Source of the DNA: Eutypa lata
Taxonomy: Eukaryota > Ascomycota > Sordariomycetes > Xylariales > Diatrypaceae
Assembly: GCA_022661535.1 (NCBI GenBank)
Contig: JAKULF010000016.1
Coordinates: 682,001 to 746,000, forward strand
Length of the DNA stretch: 64,000 nucleotides
Direction of reading: 5' to 3'
Shown here: positions 50,560 through 59,280 of the stretch, piece after piece
How positions within the stretch are numbered: the first letter of the stretch is position 1
Layout: every line of letters starts with the position of its first letter
The notes under the pieces: model-generated
The model's input: the letters and a program-made list of their open reading frames with translations, nothing else
Told to the model about the DNA's origin: nothing
The model's database searches: none
Made by a program: the position numbers and the translations under genes

Positions 50560-51932
50560 TTATTTCCCCTTCAAGTTCAGTTTGATAAGAAATACAACGT
50601 AGAACAGAACCGACCTAAGCAGGGAGAATGTGGTCCCAGTACCAAGTTCTGCGATTATCTTGTTGACCAAAATAATTCGCTGTGCGAACCGGCGCACCCC
50701 GAAGCTCCACTCCTCTGGTGTTTTCTTCCCGTTGTAGACCACCTCTAACGTGTTACTATGGAAAGCGGCTTGCTCCGTAGCAGCTCCGAGATGTGGGCGC
50801 AGAGTTGTAAATGCATCACCAACTAGTACGACCTTTCCATCGTGAAAATTGGCTGTGGTACAGATCGCGTCACGAACCTTGGTAACAAAAGGGCTCGACG
50901 TTTTCTGGAGTAGCTCCTGGAAAGGACTGGAGATACGAGAAAGGAGTTCCGCGCGACACCACTCCCAAACCTCCGGCCGTACCAGACCCCGCGGGACAGT
51001 ATTATGATGAAGTTGGTCATTGACATCCGTGAAGATATCCCTCATCTCAAGCGAGTCCTCACCTACGTTGTAGTACCAGACCCAGTTCAAAAGGCGCTCG
51101 CCAGGCTCGAAGCTTCCTGTATCTGTCGGTATGACGTAACTTTCCTTGAACCACGGTTAGCATTAGGAACTATGTCGAGTAATAATGAAGTCCTACCATA
51201 AAAGATACGTGCGCTTAGAGAATTGAAGCGATACATGATCCGAGAGGTATTCCACTGTCTCCTTGGACACGAATTTCTCTGGTATAGTGCCCCTCCACGC
51301 AACATAGCCTGCATACCGCTTTGTGACAGGCACATTCATCAGTTGACGGACAGTTGAATTGACGCCATCAGCTCTAATCACCAAGTCGGCCTCAATGACC
51401 TCTTCTTGAGCAGAATGAGCGTCAACATAGTTCACAGTAATGGCTTCTTTGGTGCACTGCAGTGCTGTCACTCGTTTTCCGGTGGGGTACACAGCAGGTC
51501 CATCGTCGTCAGCTACTGGTGGAGGGTTAGGACACGCTGTTGAGGCCAATCCATCGGAATTGGCCCGTAGGATTCTGTTAAAGAGTCCCCAACTAGTTAG
51601 TTGGATACTTTCTTTGGTATTCATGACATTTGGGCGGGTGTAGTATGCCCAGCACCTGGAGTGCGACGTAAATGCCGGGGTCAATCCTGTCAAATCGTAT
51701 TTGCGAAGAAACTCTTGTGCATTGGCCCCAAAACCTATGCCAGCATGATGACTGTGGCGTTCGCCAGAATCCTGTTCGAGGATGATAACATTGTTGCCGC
51801 GACGTTTGTGTTGGAGGCCGTGGATCAGGCCGGCTAGAGAGCCGCCAGCCTGTTCACATCTATTAGCATCTGAGCCTACTTTTGAGCAGAAATCACTATG
51901 GATTAGCCTAAAATTACGATATTTTTTGACAT
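50560..51932 (-). CDS. FAD-dependent monooxygenase (aromatic-ring hydroxylase type)
   Basis: Three exons are proposed: 51932-51918, 51849-51197 and 51139-50560, giving 415 aa. Seen: AGGSLAGLIHGL (Rossmann glycines), NNVIILEQD, LVIRADGVNST (DG motif), a TDTGSFEPGERLLNWVWYYNV block, LHHNTVPRGLVRP and VVLVGDAFTTLRPHLG (GD motif). The second junction (donor GTAGGA, acceptor AAAG) is well supported. The first is not: ATGTCAAAAAATATCGTAATTTTAGGC would encode the expected first strand (MSKNIVILG) but runs into TAA. Splicing at the available GTAATT removes part of that strand. The start may therefore be damaged or use an unusual splice. It is the right-hand end of the cluster. It may act alongside the salicylate-hydroxylase-type enzyme. 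Confidence 0.75.
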
Positions 51933-53956
51933 GGTGAGATAACAAAGCAGTGTCGAGACGCGCCAGAGCAATGCACCTGCCAGACGCTGTTTTCAGGATC
52001 ATAAGAAGACCTACATGGATCCAAGGAGGGGGAATACTGTAAATTAGTTGATCGAGTAGGCGAGGCACCCATTACTAGACAGCAAGCTTGGTAGGGTGGA
52101 AGGTTGAGGCAAATGCGCCGATTCCATTTTTGTCTCAACTGTCCACGCTGCACACATATGTACTGAGTTATTTTTTTATGGCAGGGCTTAGTAGTGGCTC
52201 CAAGACCTTAAGCAATGATTATGCTGGTACCAATTGTATCTAAAATTTACCAACAATATTATGTATGTATGTAGGTACTTAAAGCTCTCATTTTTATGGG
52301 GGCCTTGACATGCAAGGGGTTTGCAGATGGAACTCTGGACAAATGCAAGGTTAACGCACCAACATCTTGTTTTCTTAAAAGATGGGTATATATCCAGTAA
52401 AAAGCACTTGAGGCAAGGTGCTAATGGGAAACATCTGTTGGACGTAAATAGAATGATATACGTATACAAATAAAGAGAATGGTGGGTGCCAGAATGGATG
52501 GTGAAGATATTGTTCAACATGTTCTAGAGGCCTTTTTCACTAGGACCCCGTGAGGATTGAATACTTAGAGTTCGTGTACTACGTCCTCAGAAACCGAGTC
52601 TACCCGCGCTACCAACTGCATAGCGAGCAGTTCAACAGGCGCTTCTTTCACACTTTGTCGTCCTCCGTGGTAGCTAGCGACTGTGAAGCTAGCTAGGGGC
52701 ATCATGACTTGCATACAGTTATTATCGACTTAGTAAAAGTTAGATAGGTGAGCAACTTATAACGTGAGTCAATTTGATGAATGGATTAGACGTATCGTTG
52801 GATGGGAGGTAGTGAGACCCTTAGCAAGAAATGTGCGATTAGGAGGGAGTCAGCTCGCCGGCAGCGACGACGGGGTCGACGGAGTTACCTAGTTGAATCT
52901 GCATCGGGGAAAACGGGTGTATAGTGTGCGAGCTCGCAAAGAGCTCAGATAGAACGGAATTAAATACAGAGCGCCTGCATCGGCCTTAATTTCAACTGCC
53001 ACTGCAGCAGCTCTTATAAACGTCTTATTGCTTTTACTATTTTCAGCCACCGCCTCCGTCATGAAGATATCCACAGCCAAACCGGTATTAACGATATTCT
53101 AAGTGACGATCTTCAGCTTCTATTTCATGAGCTCCGCCCGTCGACCCTTACCCCTTACTGCCCTTCAAGGTTGATGAGCGGAGTAAGCCTGTGAGCCTGT
53201 GGGAGTTGGAGCGTACCATCGACCTAAAGGTGACGTAGTTATACGGAGTGTAAGGTGTGAAGAGGGACGCCTTCCACAGAACTAATAGAAGGTAATGTTG
53301 CAGCGAATCTGAGGGTTTGAAAATGGCGAGCTCCTAATAAAACCGATCAGCAATGCGTCGATGAGCAAGTATTGGGTGAGCATCAGCGGAGTTGAACTTA
53401 TAGCAGGTAGCAGCTAGTGGCTATCCGTGGTAATCAAGTGATGAATACCGGCCTAGGAGACGCTAGGTGCAGGCGAAGCTGATGACAAGGTTGAACTTAA
53501 GTGTCTTCGGAGTTGATGGAGGATCTCATATTAGGTGTTAGGGAAAGTGTTAAGGAGTTCCATGGTGAGTATTGATGACAGGCTCATAGGCACCAGTGAA
53601 CTTGCTGCTGACGTCGGTGAGGTGATAGGGACGCTGTCGAGTGACGTTTTGAAGTTCCAACAAGCCTCAATCAAGACTTGATTCTGCACCCAAGCAGATT
53701 AGCTGAATGGATAATGCTATAGAGCTGCTAGTCTGCCAACGTCAGTAGTTCCCCATTCCGGCCGGCCTGCCCACATGTCCACTTGCCCACAATCATCGCT
53801 AAGTACAAACGCTACCCGCATGTCCACCTGTCCACTCGCCTCTTTGAGACTAATAGTACTTCTTGACACTACTAGTGAGTTATGAGTATATGTAATAGTC
53901 TATAAATGCCGGACGAATTTCAAATACTCATTATAGCTCTAAAAGAAGATCTAACT
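51933..53956. other. Gene-poor right flank of cluster
   Basis: Two kilobases with only short chance frames (for example 52188-52520 and 52889-53080, both minus). There is no RIP signature. A weak tRNA-like A-box sequence occurs near 53697. Confidence 0.5.
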
Positions 53957-54300
53957 ACACAAGCAAGCAAAGGTAGTAGAAGTCAAAGTACCAGTCCTTA
54001 TATTAGGCGATGGGGGTTGTGGGCTAACTAGCTCAAGCACGCATTCGAATTATCATATTGAACATGTTCTTATCGACTCCCATGCAGGAACGTCACTACC
54101 GCCAAAAGCGCATGTCTTCAACCAGCGAACCGCCGAGATATCAGGCAGCATCACTTTCGGAAGAAAGTCACAGAAACGGCGTGCCCTCCTGGTAAGTCCT
54201 GAGTCCTCTGTACTTATTTTGCGCCAATATCGGACTCTGATTAGAACTTCTGGGTTCAAAGCACTCCACCCCTCCCATATATGGCTACCATCCCCTAGCT
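53957..54300 (+). pseudogene. Fragment of a phenol 2-monooxygenase-like flavoprotein gene
   Basis: The plus-strand frame begins VEVKVPVLILGDGGCGLTSS, then HVLIDSHAGTSLPPKAHVFNQRTAEI. This is the FAD-binding N-terminus of PheA/TfdB-type monooxygenases. After GAGATAT a single missing base shifts the frame, and RQHHFRKKVTETACPP continues in the next frame. No start codon precedes it (an in-frame TAA lies just upstream), and homology stops by about 54290 after a possible intron. It is a truncated relic. It may be the remains of a further cluster oxygenase. Confidence 0.65.
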
Positions 54301-54664
54301 AGCTGGTACCAGGTTATATAATTTAACGTTATAAAGTTCTAACGGAGCTCGTACTTACGATACTAAATTGTGGAATTCATATATCATATGAGATGCATAT
54401 CGTATTATATACAATATATTATAGCTGCATGTATATTGTACACGATTGTCTTCGGATATATATCCGAATCTCTCCTCTTAACTTTCCCCTTCCTCTCCTA
54501 CTTATCTCTCACCTGTACTAGACAGGTGCTTACATGTCCGGTTCTGCATAAATTCTAGAAATTAAGAGCCTGTCCATCGTTTCTACTAGTTATACCTTTT
54601 CCCCATCCAAGTTAAAGCACAATCCAACTCCCCTGAAAACCATACAAACGTCACATAAGTCATC
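54301..54664. promoter_or_regulatory. Upstream region of small ORF with TATACAAT-type elements
   Basis: An AT-rich spacer with ATATACAATATAT near 54408 and CATGTATATTGTACAC at 54428-54443, the latter resembling the palindromes before the NADAR, macrodomain and Snf2-like genes. Confidence 0.4.
54428..54443. promoter_or_regulatory. TGTATATTGTA(C)AC element
   Basis: CATGTATATTGTACAC lies 220 bp before the small ORF. It shares ATGTATATTGTA with 58958-58969 before the Snf2-like gene. Confidence 0.35.
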
Positions 54665-54883
54665 ATGGCGCCTAAGGACAAGCCGAAGTCCAGGTCCAAT
54701 CCTGCCAAGAAAGGAAAAGCTAGAATACAAGCCGAGGACTTAAATACCGAAAATACGCATTGGTTGCCCAACACCAACAATTACGATTGCAAATCATTAC
54801 ATAAAGTTATGCTAAAAGGCAATTATACAATGCCGACATATTACCATGTAAACCTCAACAATTACGACGTCCTAGAAATATAA
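54665..54883 (+). CDS. Small basic protein, 72 aa, unrecognised and possibly truncated
   Basis: An ATG in good context (ATCATGGCG) opens MAPKDKPKSRSNPAKKGKAR, a Lys/Arg/Pro/Ser-rich, probably disordered, nuclear-type N-terminus, followed by a Tyr/Asn-rich tail. The frame ends where AT-rich DNA begins (54890), so it may be the 5' remnant of a longer gene. Its basic start resembles in style that of the macrodomain protein (MPARNTRAKAAPKKT). No function can be assigned. Confidence 0.35.
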   Translation: MAPKDKPKSRSNPAKKGKARIQAEDLNTENTHWLPNTNNYDCKSLHKVMLKGNYTMPTYYHVNLNNYDVLEI

Positions 54884-55240
54884 CGGGCTACGTACTAATT
54901 AAACCAAAGTCTTACAAAAAATGATACCTTTGTTAAAAAAATATTAAATAATATCGTTATTTAAAACAAATACCAATATTTATATCACTTATTAATAAAT
55001 AACGTATACAAATTTAACGCTAAAACTAGCTAATATCTTGGGTTTATTTATATAAAAAATTATTAATACTTTATTTATTCTATTAATAAGTTATAATAAT
55101 ATCATAATTAATTTCGTAGATTATTACATAACTTGCTAAAATTCCTATATTATATAAACTATATATAAAGTTTTATTCGAAAATCTTTTAAAAAATATAA
55201 CTATATATATAGTTTCTTTTATCGTAAAAAGCATTTTAAA
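54884..55240. repeat. AT-rich segment, partly RIP-like
   Basis: It is strongly A/T-rich but still contains CpA, so it is much less altered than the blocks at 1-3250 and 8106-21523. It may be a short old insertion. There is no open frame. Confidence 0.45.
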
Positions 55241-55565
55241 TCCTAGCATTTAAATCCCTCGCAAGTAATAATATCGCTCTTTTACATCCTAGACTCTAGA
55301 TCTCTTGTAACCAACACTACTCACTCTTTAGATTCTGTCATCTAAGTCTTTAATAATGAACACTACTCATTCACTTTCTGTAATCCAGGTCTCCGCAATG
55401 CGTATTAATCCTCTCGTAAATCCTGTAATCTACTACACTTCCTAGACTTCGGTGAGGTTATACACCTGATAAGCCAGGTCTCTTAAAATGAACTACTTTA
55501 GATTCTAGAATCCAGGCCTCTTGCAATGGACACTCTAGCTCTTGTAAATCAACCATATACATGTA
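55241..55565. repeat. Degenerate tandem repeats of about 50 bp
   Basis: Elements such as TAGATTCTGTCATCTAAG, TTCTGTAATCCAGGTCT and GATTCTAGAATCCAGGCCTC, and AATGAACACTACTCATT-like spacers, recur with drift every 45-60 bp. The repeat lies 3' of the NADAR gene. Confidence 0.5.
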
Positions 55566-55674
55566 AGTGGGTAGGATACTTAGCTATTATACATTTGCAG
55601 CATTTATAAGAATGGATCCGCTATAATAAAAAATACTAATGGAAATATCCTACAATCAATCCTTTATGAAAATC

Positions 55675-56676
55675 TCACGATGACTCCTTCGCGCTTTGTA
55701 TTTGAGCTCCCAGCTTCTGTCTAGCCTCTACCAACAACCTTCCGAGAGCATTGGTACCCCACTTCGCACGATTATCCATCGCCTTCTCTTCAGAATACCC
55801 AATCCCCCAGTCCTTATCAGTTGGGCTAGCCTCTACCAAGATCTTTCCCATTGTCTTGAGGAGACTATTAAGTAACTGCTCTCCTGCTGCACCTGTTTGT
55901 GTGAACTTAAGAATTGTTGCTCTGTATACAATGATGTGCTTCTTTTGAGCCCATGTAGTAGGATTAAACCCTTTGATTTGTCGCCCTAACGATCTCATCT
56001 TAGAAGGGCTTTCCAGCTTCATCATCTCGCTACAGATCTTATGATCATCAAATAGCTGTGCCTTGTGGTACATCATGTACTGCTCTGCGCAACTGAAGAT
56101 CCTTGGGGGCTTCTCGCTATTGTCAGTCATGTTGAATTTGAACCACTGACTTAGAAATCCGTAATCATTGTCGGCCTGGTAGAAAAATATGTAGTCCTCT
56201 CTTTTTGCCGAGTCGTTCCATCTCGGTGATTGAGGTTTAAAGGTATTGGTTGATGCTGTGTTTCTAGGGGGGTGGGAGTCCTTCGAAGTTGGGGGTGTGA
56301 TCTTACCCTTTCTTTTGACTGTTGCTGTTGCTTTGTCCACTGTTTTGTTAGTGTTATACTCATTGATATAACCTGTCCCCTTAAACGTACTGGCAGAGGG
56401 TAAACCATTCTTTGGTTCTTGAAATTCAGCATTCTCATTCTCTGCTGGTGGTTGGCATGAAGTGCCAGCTGCGTCCAACTTACAACGCTTCCTGTTCGAT
56501 GTGGCTGTGGCGTCTTGCGGTGTATTACTAGCCATCATCTCCAAAGGTCGTTTTAATGTCAAGTTTTTTCTTTGGCATCGAGTTAAACGGGGTTGGTTTA
56601 TGTCTCCATTGTTGGTATTATTACCATCGAGCCCTTTAAGCTCATTGGATCCGACGGTTGCTTTCTTCCGCGCCAT
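55675..56676 (-). CDS. NADAR-domain protein (YbiA/DUF1768 family)
   Basis: Single exon, 333 aa from the Met at 56676 (MARKKATVGS). An upstream Met at 56733 adds a hydrophobic stretch of doubtful use. Residues 1-160 are low-complexity and basic with likely nuclear signals (NRKRCKL, VKRKGK). Residues 162-322 are a NADAR domain: YIFFYQADNDYGFLSQWFKF, SCAEQYMMYHKAQLF, MRSLGRQIKGF, WAQKKHIIVYRATILKFTQ, LLNSLLKTMGKILVEASPTDKDWGIG and the final KWGTNALGRLLVEAR. NADAR enzymes cleave N-glycosidic bonds. Characterised members act on riboflavin-pathway intermediates or remove ADP-ribose from guanosine. The gene is divergent from a macrodomain gene over 418 bp, which favours an ADP-ribose-related role. 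Confidence 0.85.
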   Translation of the reverse strand: MARKKATVGSNELKGLDGNNTNNGDINQPRLTRCQRKNLTLKRPLEMMASNTPQDATATSNRKRCKLDAAGTSCQPPAENENAEFQEPKNGLPSASTFKGTGYINEYNTNKTVDKATATVKRKGKITPPTSKDSHPPRNTASTNTFKPQSPRWNDSAKREDYIFFYQADNDYGFLSQWFKFNMTDNSEKPPRIFSCAEQYMMYHKAQLFDDHKICSEMMKLESPSKMRSLGRQIKGFNPTTWAQKKHIIVYRATILKFTQTGAAGEQLLNSLLKTMGKILVEASPTDKDWGIGYSEEKAMDNRAKWGTNALGRLLVEARQKLGAQIQSAKESS

Positions 56677-57094
56677 GGTGTTCAACCCTGTATTGAACTG
56701 AATTATGATTAATAATAGATATATGAAGGGCACGTTCGACTAGATGATATTGGTTGGAGTAAAAGCCTTTCTGGATTCCAGAATTTACTTTGAAAATTTA
56801 AAATGGAAATGTGTCGTTAACAACATAATGAGCCTCATAAATAGCTCATATTGTATACAGTAAATATGTACCTAGCATATCAGAAACTCTATATATATTG
56901 TATACAATACGTATCATATGTATAGGTATCCGGGCTCCCTCTGTTCATCCGCACCACAATAATACCAAGTTAAATTTGAACTTGTATCTTCCAGAACTTA
57001 GAAAGCTGATTACAACCTTTCTAAGCCTACGCAACATCACTTTAAGCCCCCTTCTAAATTACAGTATCTGCAAATCTACCTATGACCTTATTCA
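56677..57094. promoter_or_regulatory. Bidirectional promoter, NADAR and macrodomain genes
   Basis: 418 bp with two copies of the palindromic element: ATTGTATACA at 56850-56859 and ATTGTATACAAT at 56897-56908. Confidence 0.5.
56850..56908. promoter_or_regulatory. Paired ATTGTATACAAT palindromes
   Basis: One partial (ATTGTATACA, 56850-56859) and one perfect (56897-56908) copy stand between the divergent NADAR and macrodomain genes. Confidence 0.45.
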
Positions 57095-58494
57095 ATGAGG
57101 AAGTCGAACATCCTCTCGCGGAGAATATCAAATCCTACTTTGTTCCAGAAGCGGTTTTTGAACATCAGTCCATTATCCCCCAAGTCACCTGTTCGAGCAC
57201 CAGGTGCATCTTCGGTGACGATGCCCGCTAGAAACACTAGAGCAAAGGCCGCACCCAAGAAGACTGCTGGTACCACTGCAGCATCTAAAGGTTCGCCAAA
57301 TACCGTATCTAAGAAAACTGGTAAACCCGGCAACCACCGCAAATCGGAGAAGTCAATGCCTAAGTATGATTTATGAGATTATTCTCTATATTTGCGTTGT
57401 CATTTCCCCTTAATGTTTAAATTACAGAATCTAATATTGTTGTTAGCAACCAGACTGAAGCTTTGAAGGCTGCAAAGAAGGAGACTGACAAGGACACACT
57501 CAATAAGACCGCCTTGAAGGATCCCGCCATGAAAACTGCTAAGAAGGAGACTGCCGAGGAGGACATAGCCGAGGAGGAGACCGCCGAGGAGGAGACCGCC
57601 AAGAAGGAGACTCCCAAGAAGATTGCTGAGGAGCAAACCTCTGAGCAGGAGACTACCGAGGAGGATACTTTCAAGAAGCGCAAAAAAGCTTCCCAGGACT
57701 CAGACCATGAGAGTGAGATTGACGATGCCCCGACTCCCTCAAAGAAACAACGTCTTGACAAGCTATCTGCCGCAATTGACAAGGACGACAGCAGGGTCAT
57801 AGGCTCCCCTGCTCATCACGGTGACAAACCTCAGGATTTGTCGACGATTGACGGGGCTGCGGTTGTCAAATCTTGGCAATTTAAAATCTTGGACACTCAT
57901 CATACACTTACGACTGGACCTAAGTTTTCATTCATTGTTCAGTCGTGCAACACGTTGGGTAACTGCTCTTCGGGTTTTGCCAAGCTGTTCAAGAATGAAT
58001 ATCACAATGCCTACCAACGTTACGTCGAACAGGTCAACAAGCTGGAAAAAGAGGAGGGTACTCCGTATCCCAAGCCCGGTAAAGGTCTCGGAAAGGCTAT
58101 TATCATCCCACCGCAGGCCCACGATAGTGGCCCGAACAAGCTGCCAGTTTTCCATGTTTGTTTACTTGTCTCTCGTGGATTTGGTGCTCCTGGTAAAGAT
58201 GGAAGACCTGGCAAAGACTCGAAGGCTTCTATCAGAAGCAACACTCGCAAGGCATTAGAGCACTTTAAGAGCCGTTTAACTGACAAGCTGGAGAGCAACG
58301 TGTGGAACGAGATCCAGGAACTCATGAACTGGGGCCCTCAAGGACAAAACATCGACATCTACTCTCCACGCATCAACAGCGGTGGTTTCCATATGGACTG
58401 GGATGAGACTCGCGGTGTGATTGAGGACATATTTGCCGAGTGGCGTGGAAGATGGTACCTTTTACCACCTCTCAGGGGATCCAAGCAATCCTGA
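57095..58494 (+). CDS. Macrodomain protein (Poa1/ALC1-like)
   Basis: Two exons (57095-57363 and 57447-58494) give 438 aa. From about residue 230 the order is that of fungal ADP-ribose-binding macrodomains: FIVQSCNTLGNCSSGFAKLFKNEYHNAY (ADP-ribose loop 1), GLGKAIIIPP, HVCLLVSRGFG, SIRSNTRKALEHF and IYSPRINSGGFHMDWDETRGVIEDIF (loop 2 and final helix). Such domains bind or hydrolyse ADP-ribose derivatives. Residues 96-165 are a Lys/Glu/Thr repeat tract (AEEETAKKET-like units), likely disordered. Two starts are possible: 57095 gives an Arg-rich, acid-free extension resembling a mitochondrial presequence, and 57221 (MPARNTRAKAAPKKT) gives a basic nuclear-type start. The intron acceptor TTGTTAG is inferred from frame. 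Confidence 0.82.
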
Positions 58495-59280
58495 TGGTTC
58501 ACTACTTAGCCGCTCACTAGAGTGGGAGTTGGTGTTGTGGGCTAGATAAGGGTTGGGGTATAAGATATTGGTTTCATCAGGGGTGGATTTTGCTGGCTGG
58601 GTAATAATGAGGTACGCCAATTTCTCCTTGGTCGTACACGTTAGCCTTATAATTACTTTCTGCAAGTACATACATAGGATGCATCCAGTTCGCTCCAATA
58701 ACAAGCTCTGGTCTCCTTAGGTACATAGGTAGATAAACCTATACTTAAGTACTCAATTCGGCTTTTATCAGAGCTCTATTTTGTACCTATGTTCATGATC
58801 TTTCCTTTTCATAAGTGAATGCAACATATATCTTATAGTGATATTCATAGATTCTAGAAGTTAATTTTATTGATGCTGCTATTAAGCTTGTAACCAAGTA
58901 CCCTCATCATGTGAAATTAATTCTACATACACATATCTTGTATATTGTGCAAGCTACATGTATATTGTATACAATGGAATTACCATGTTTATTGTGTACA
59001 ATTTACCAAATTCGGATTGCGTCTTAATTTCAAATTACAAATTTGTACATATTGCAATACATTCTGGAATATACGAGCATTGTTACCGACCCGGGGATTT
59101 TCATACTTCATTTTGCCTCCATAACAACTTATTCATACCCCTCACTAGATCCCATCATCTAGAAACCTCTTTACTCATTACTGGTTTCCAGTTACAACCA
59201 TTGAAAGTAAAGTTAAATCAATTGCATAGTTTGCACAGTAGACGTCTCCATGTACATAGGCCAGGCAGCAGAACTCCACC
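58495..59280. promoter_or_regulatory. Promoter region of Snf2-like gene
   Basis: 786 bp without a gene. It holds ATTGTATACAAT (58964-58975), ATTGTGTACAAT (58991-59002) and a half copy TATATTGTGCAA (58941). Confidence 0.45.
58941..59002. promoter_or_regulatory. Cluster of ATTGTRTACAAT palindromes
   Basis: A perfect ATTGTATACAAT (58964-58975), a variant ATTGTGTACAAT (58991-59002) and a half copy (58941) lie 280-340 bp before the Snf2-like start. Confidence 0.45.

Larger units (their letters stand above)
24421..51932. other. Putative metabolic gene cluster (13 genes, no backbone synthase)
   Basis: Two regulators, one transporter and ten enzymes or enzyme-like proteins lie together between decayed flanks. 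The order is AKR, Zn2Cys6 regulator, FAD oxidase, SDR1, MFS, salicylate-hydroxylase-type monooxygenase, alpha/beta hydrolase, bicupin, C2HC/Zn2Cys6 regulator, SDR2, glyoxalase-fold, FMN reductase and FAD monooxygenase. No PKS, NRPS, terpene synthase or intradiol ring-cleavage dioxygenase is present. Shared CGG-N5-CCG sites support co-regulation of at least part of the set. The substrate is unknown; aromatic or flavonoid catabolism and tailoring of an imported scaffold are both possible. Confidence 0.55.

Noticed and set aside
53690..53770. tRNA-like stretch with an A-box resemblance (TAGCTGAATGG)
   Set aside because: The acceptor and anticodon stems do not pair and the B box is poor. At best it is a tRNA or SINE relic.
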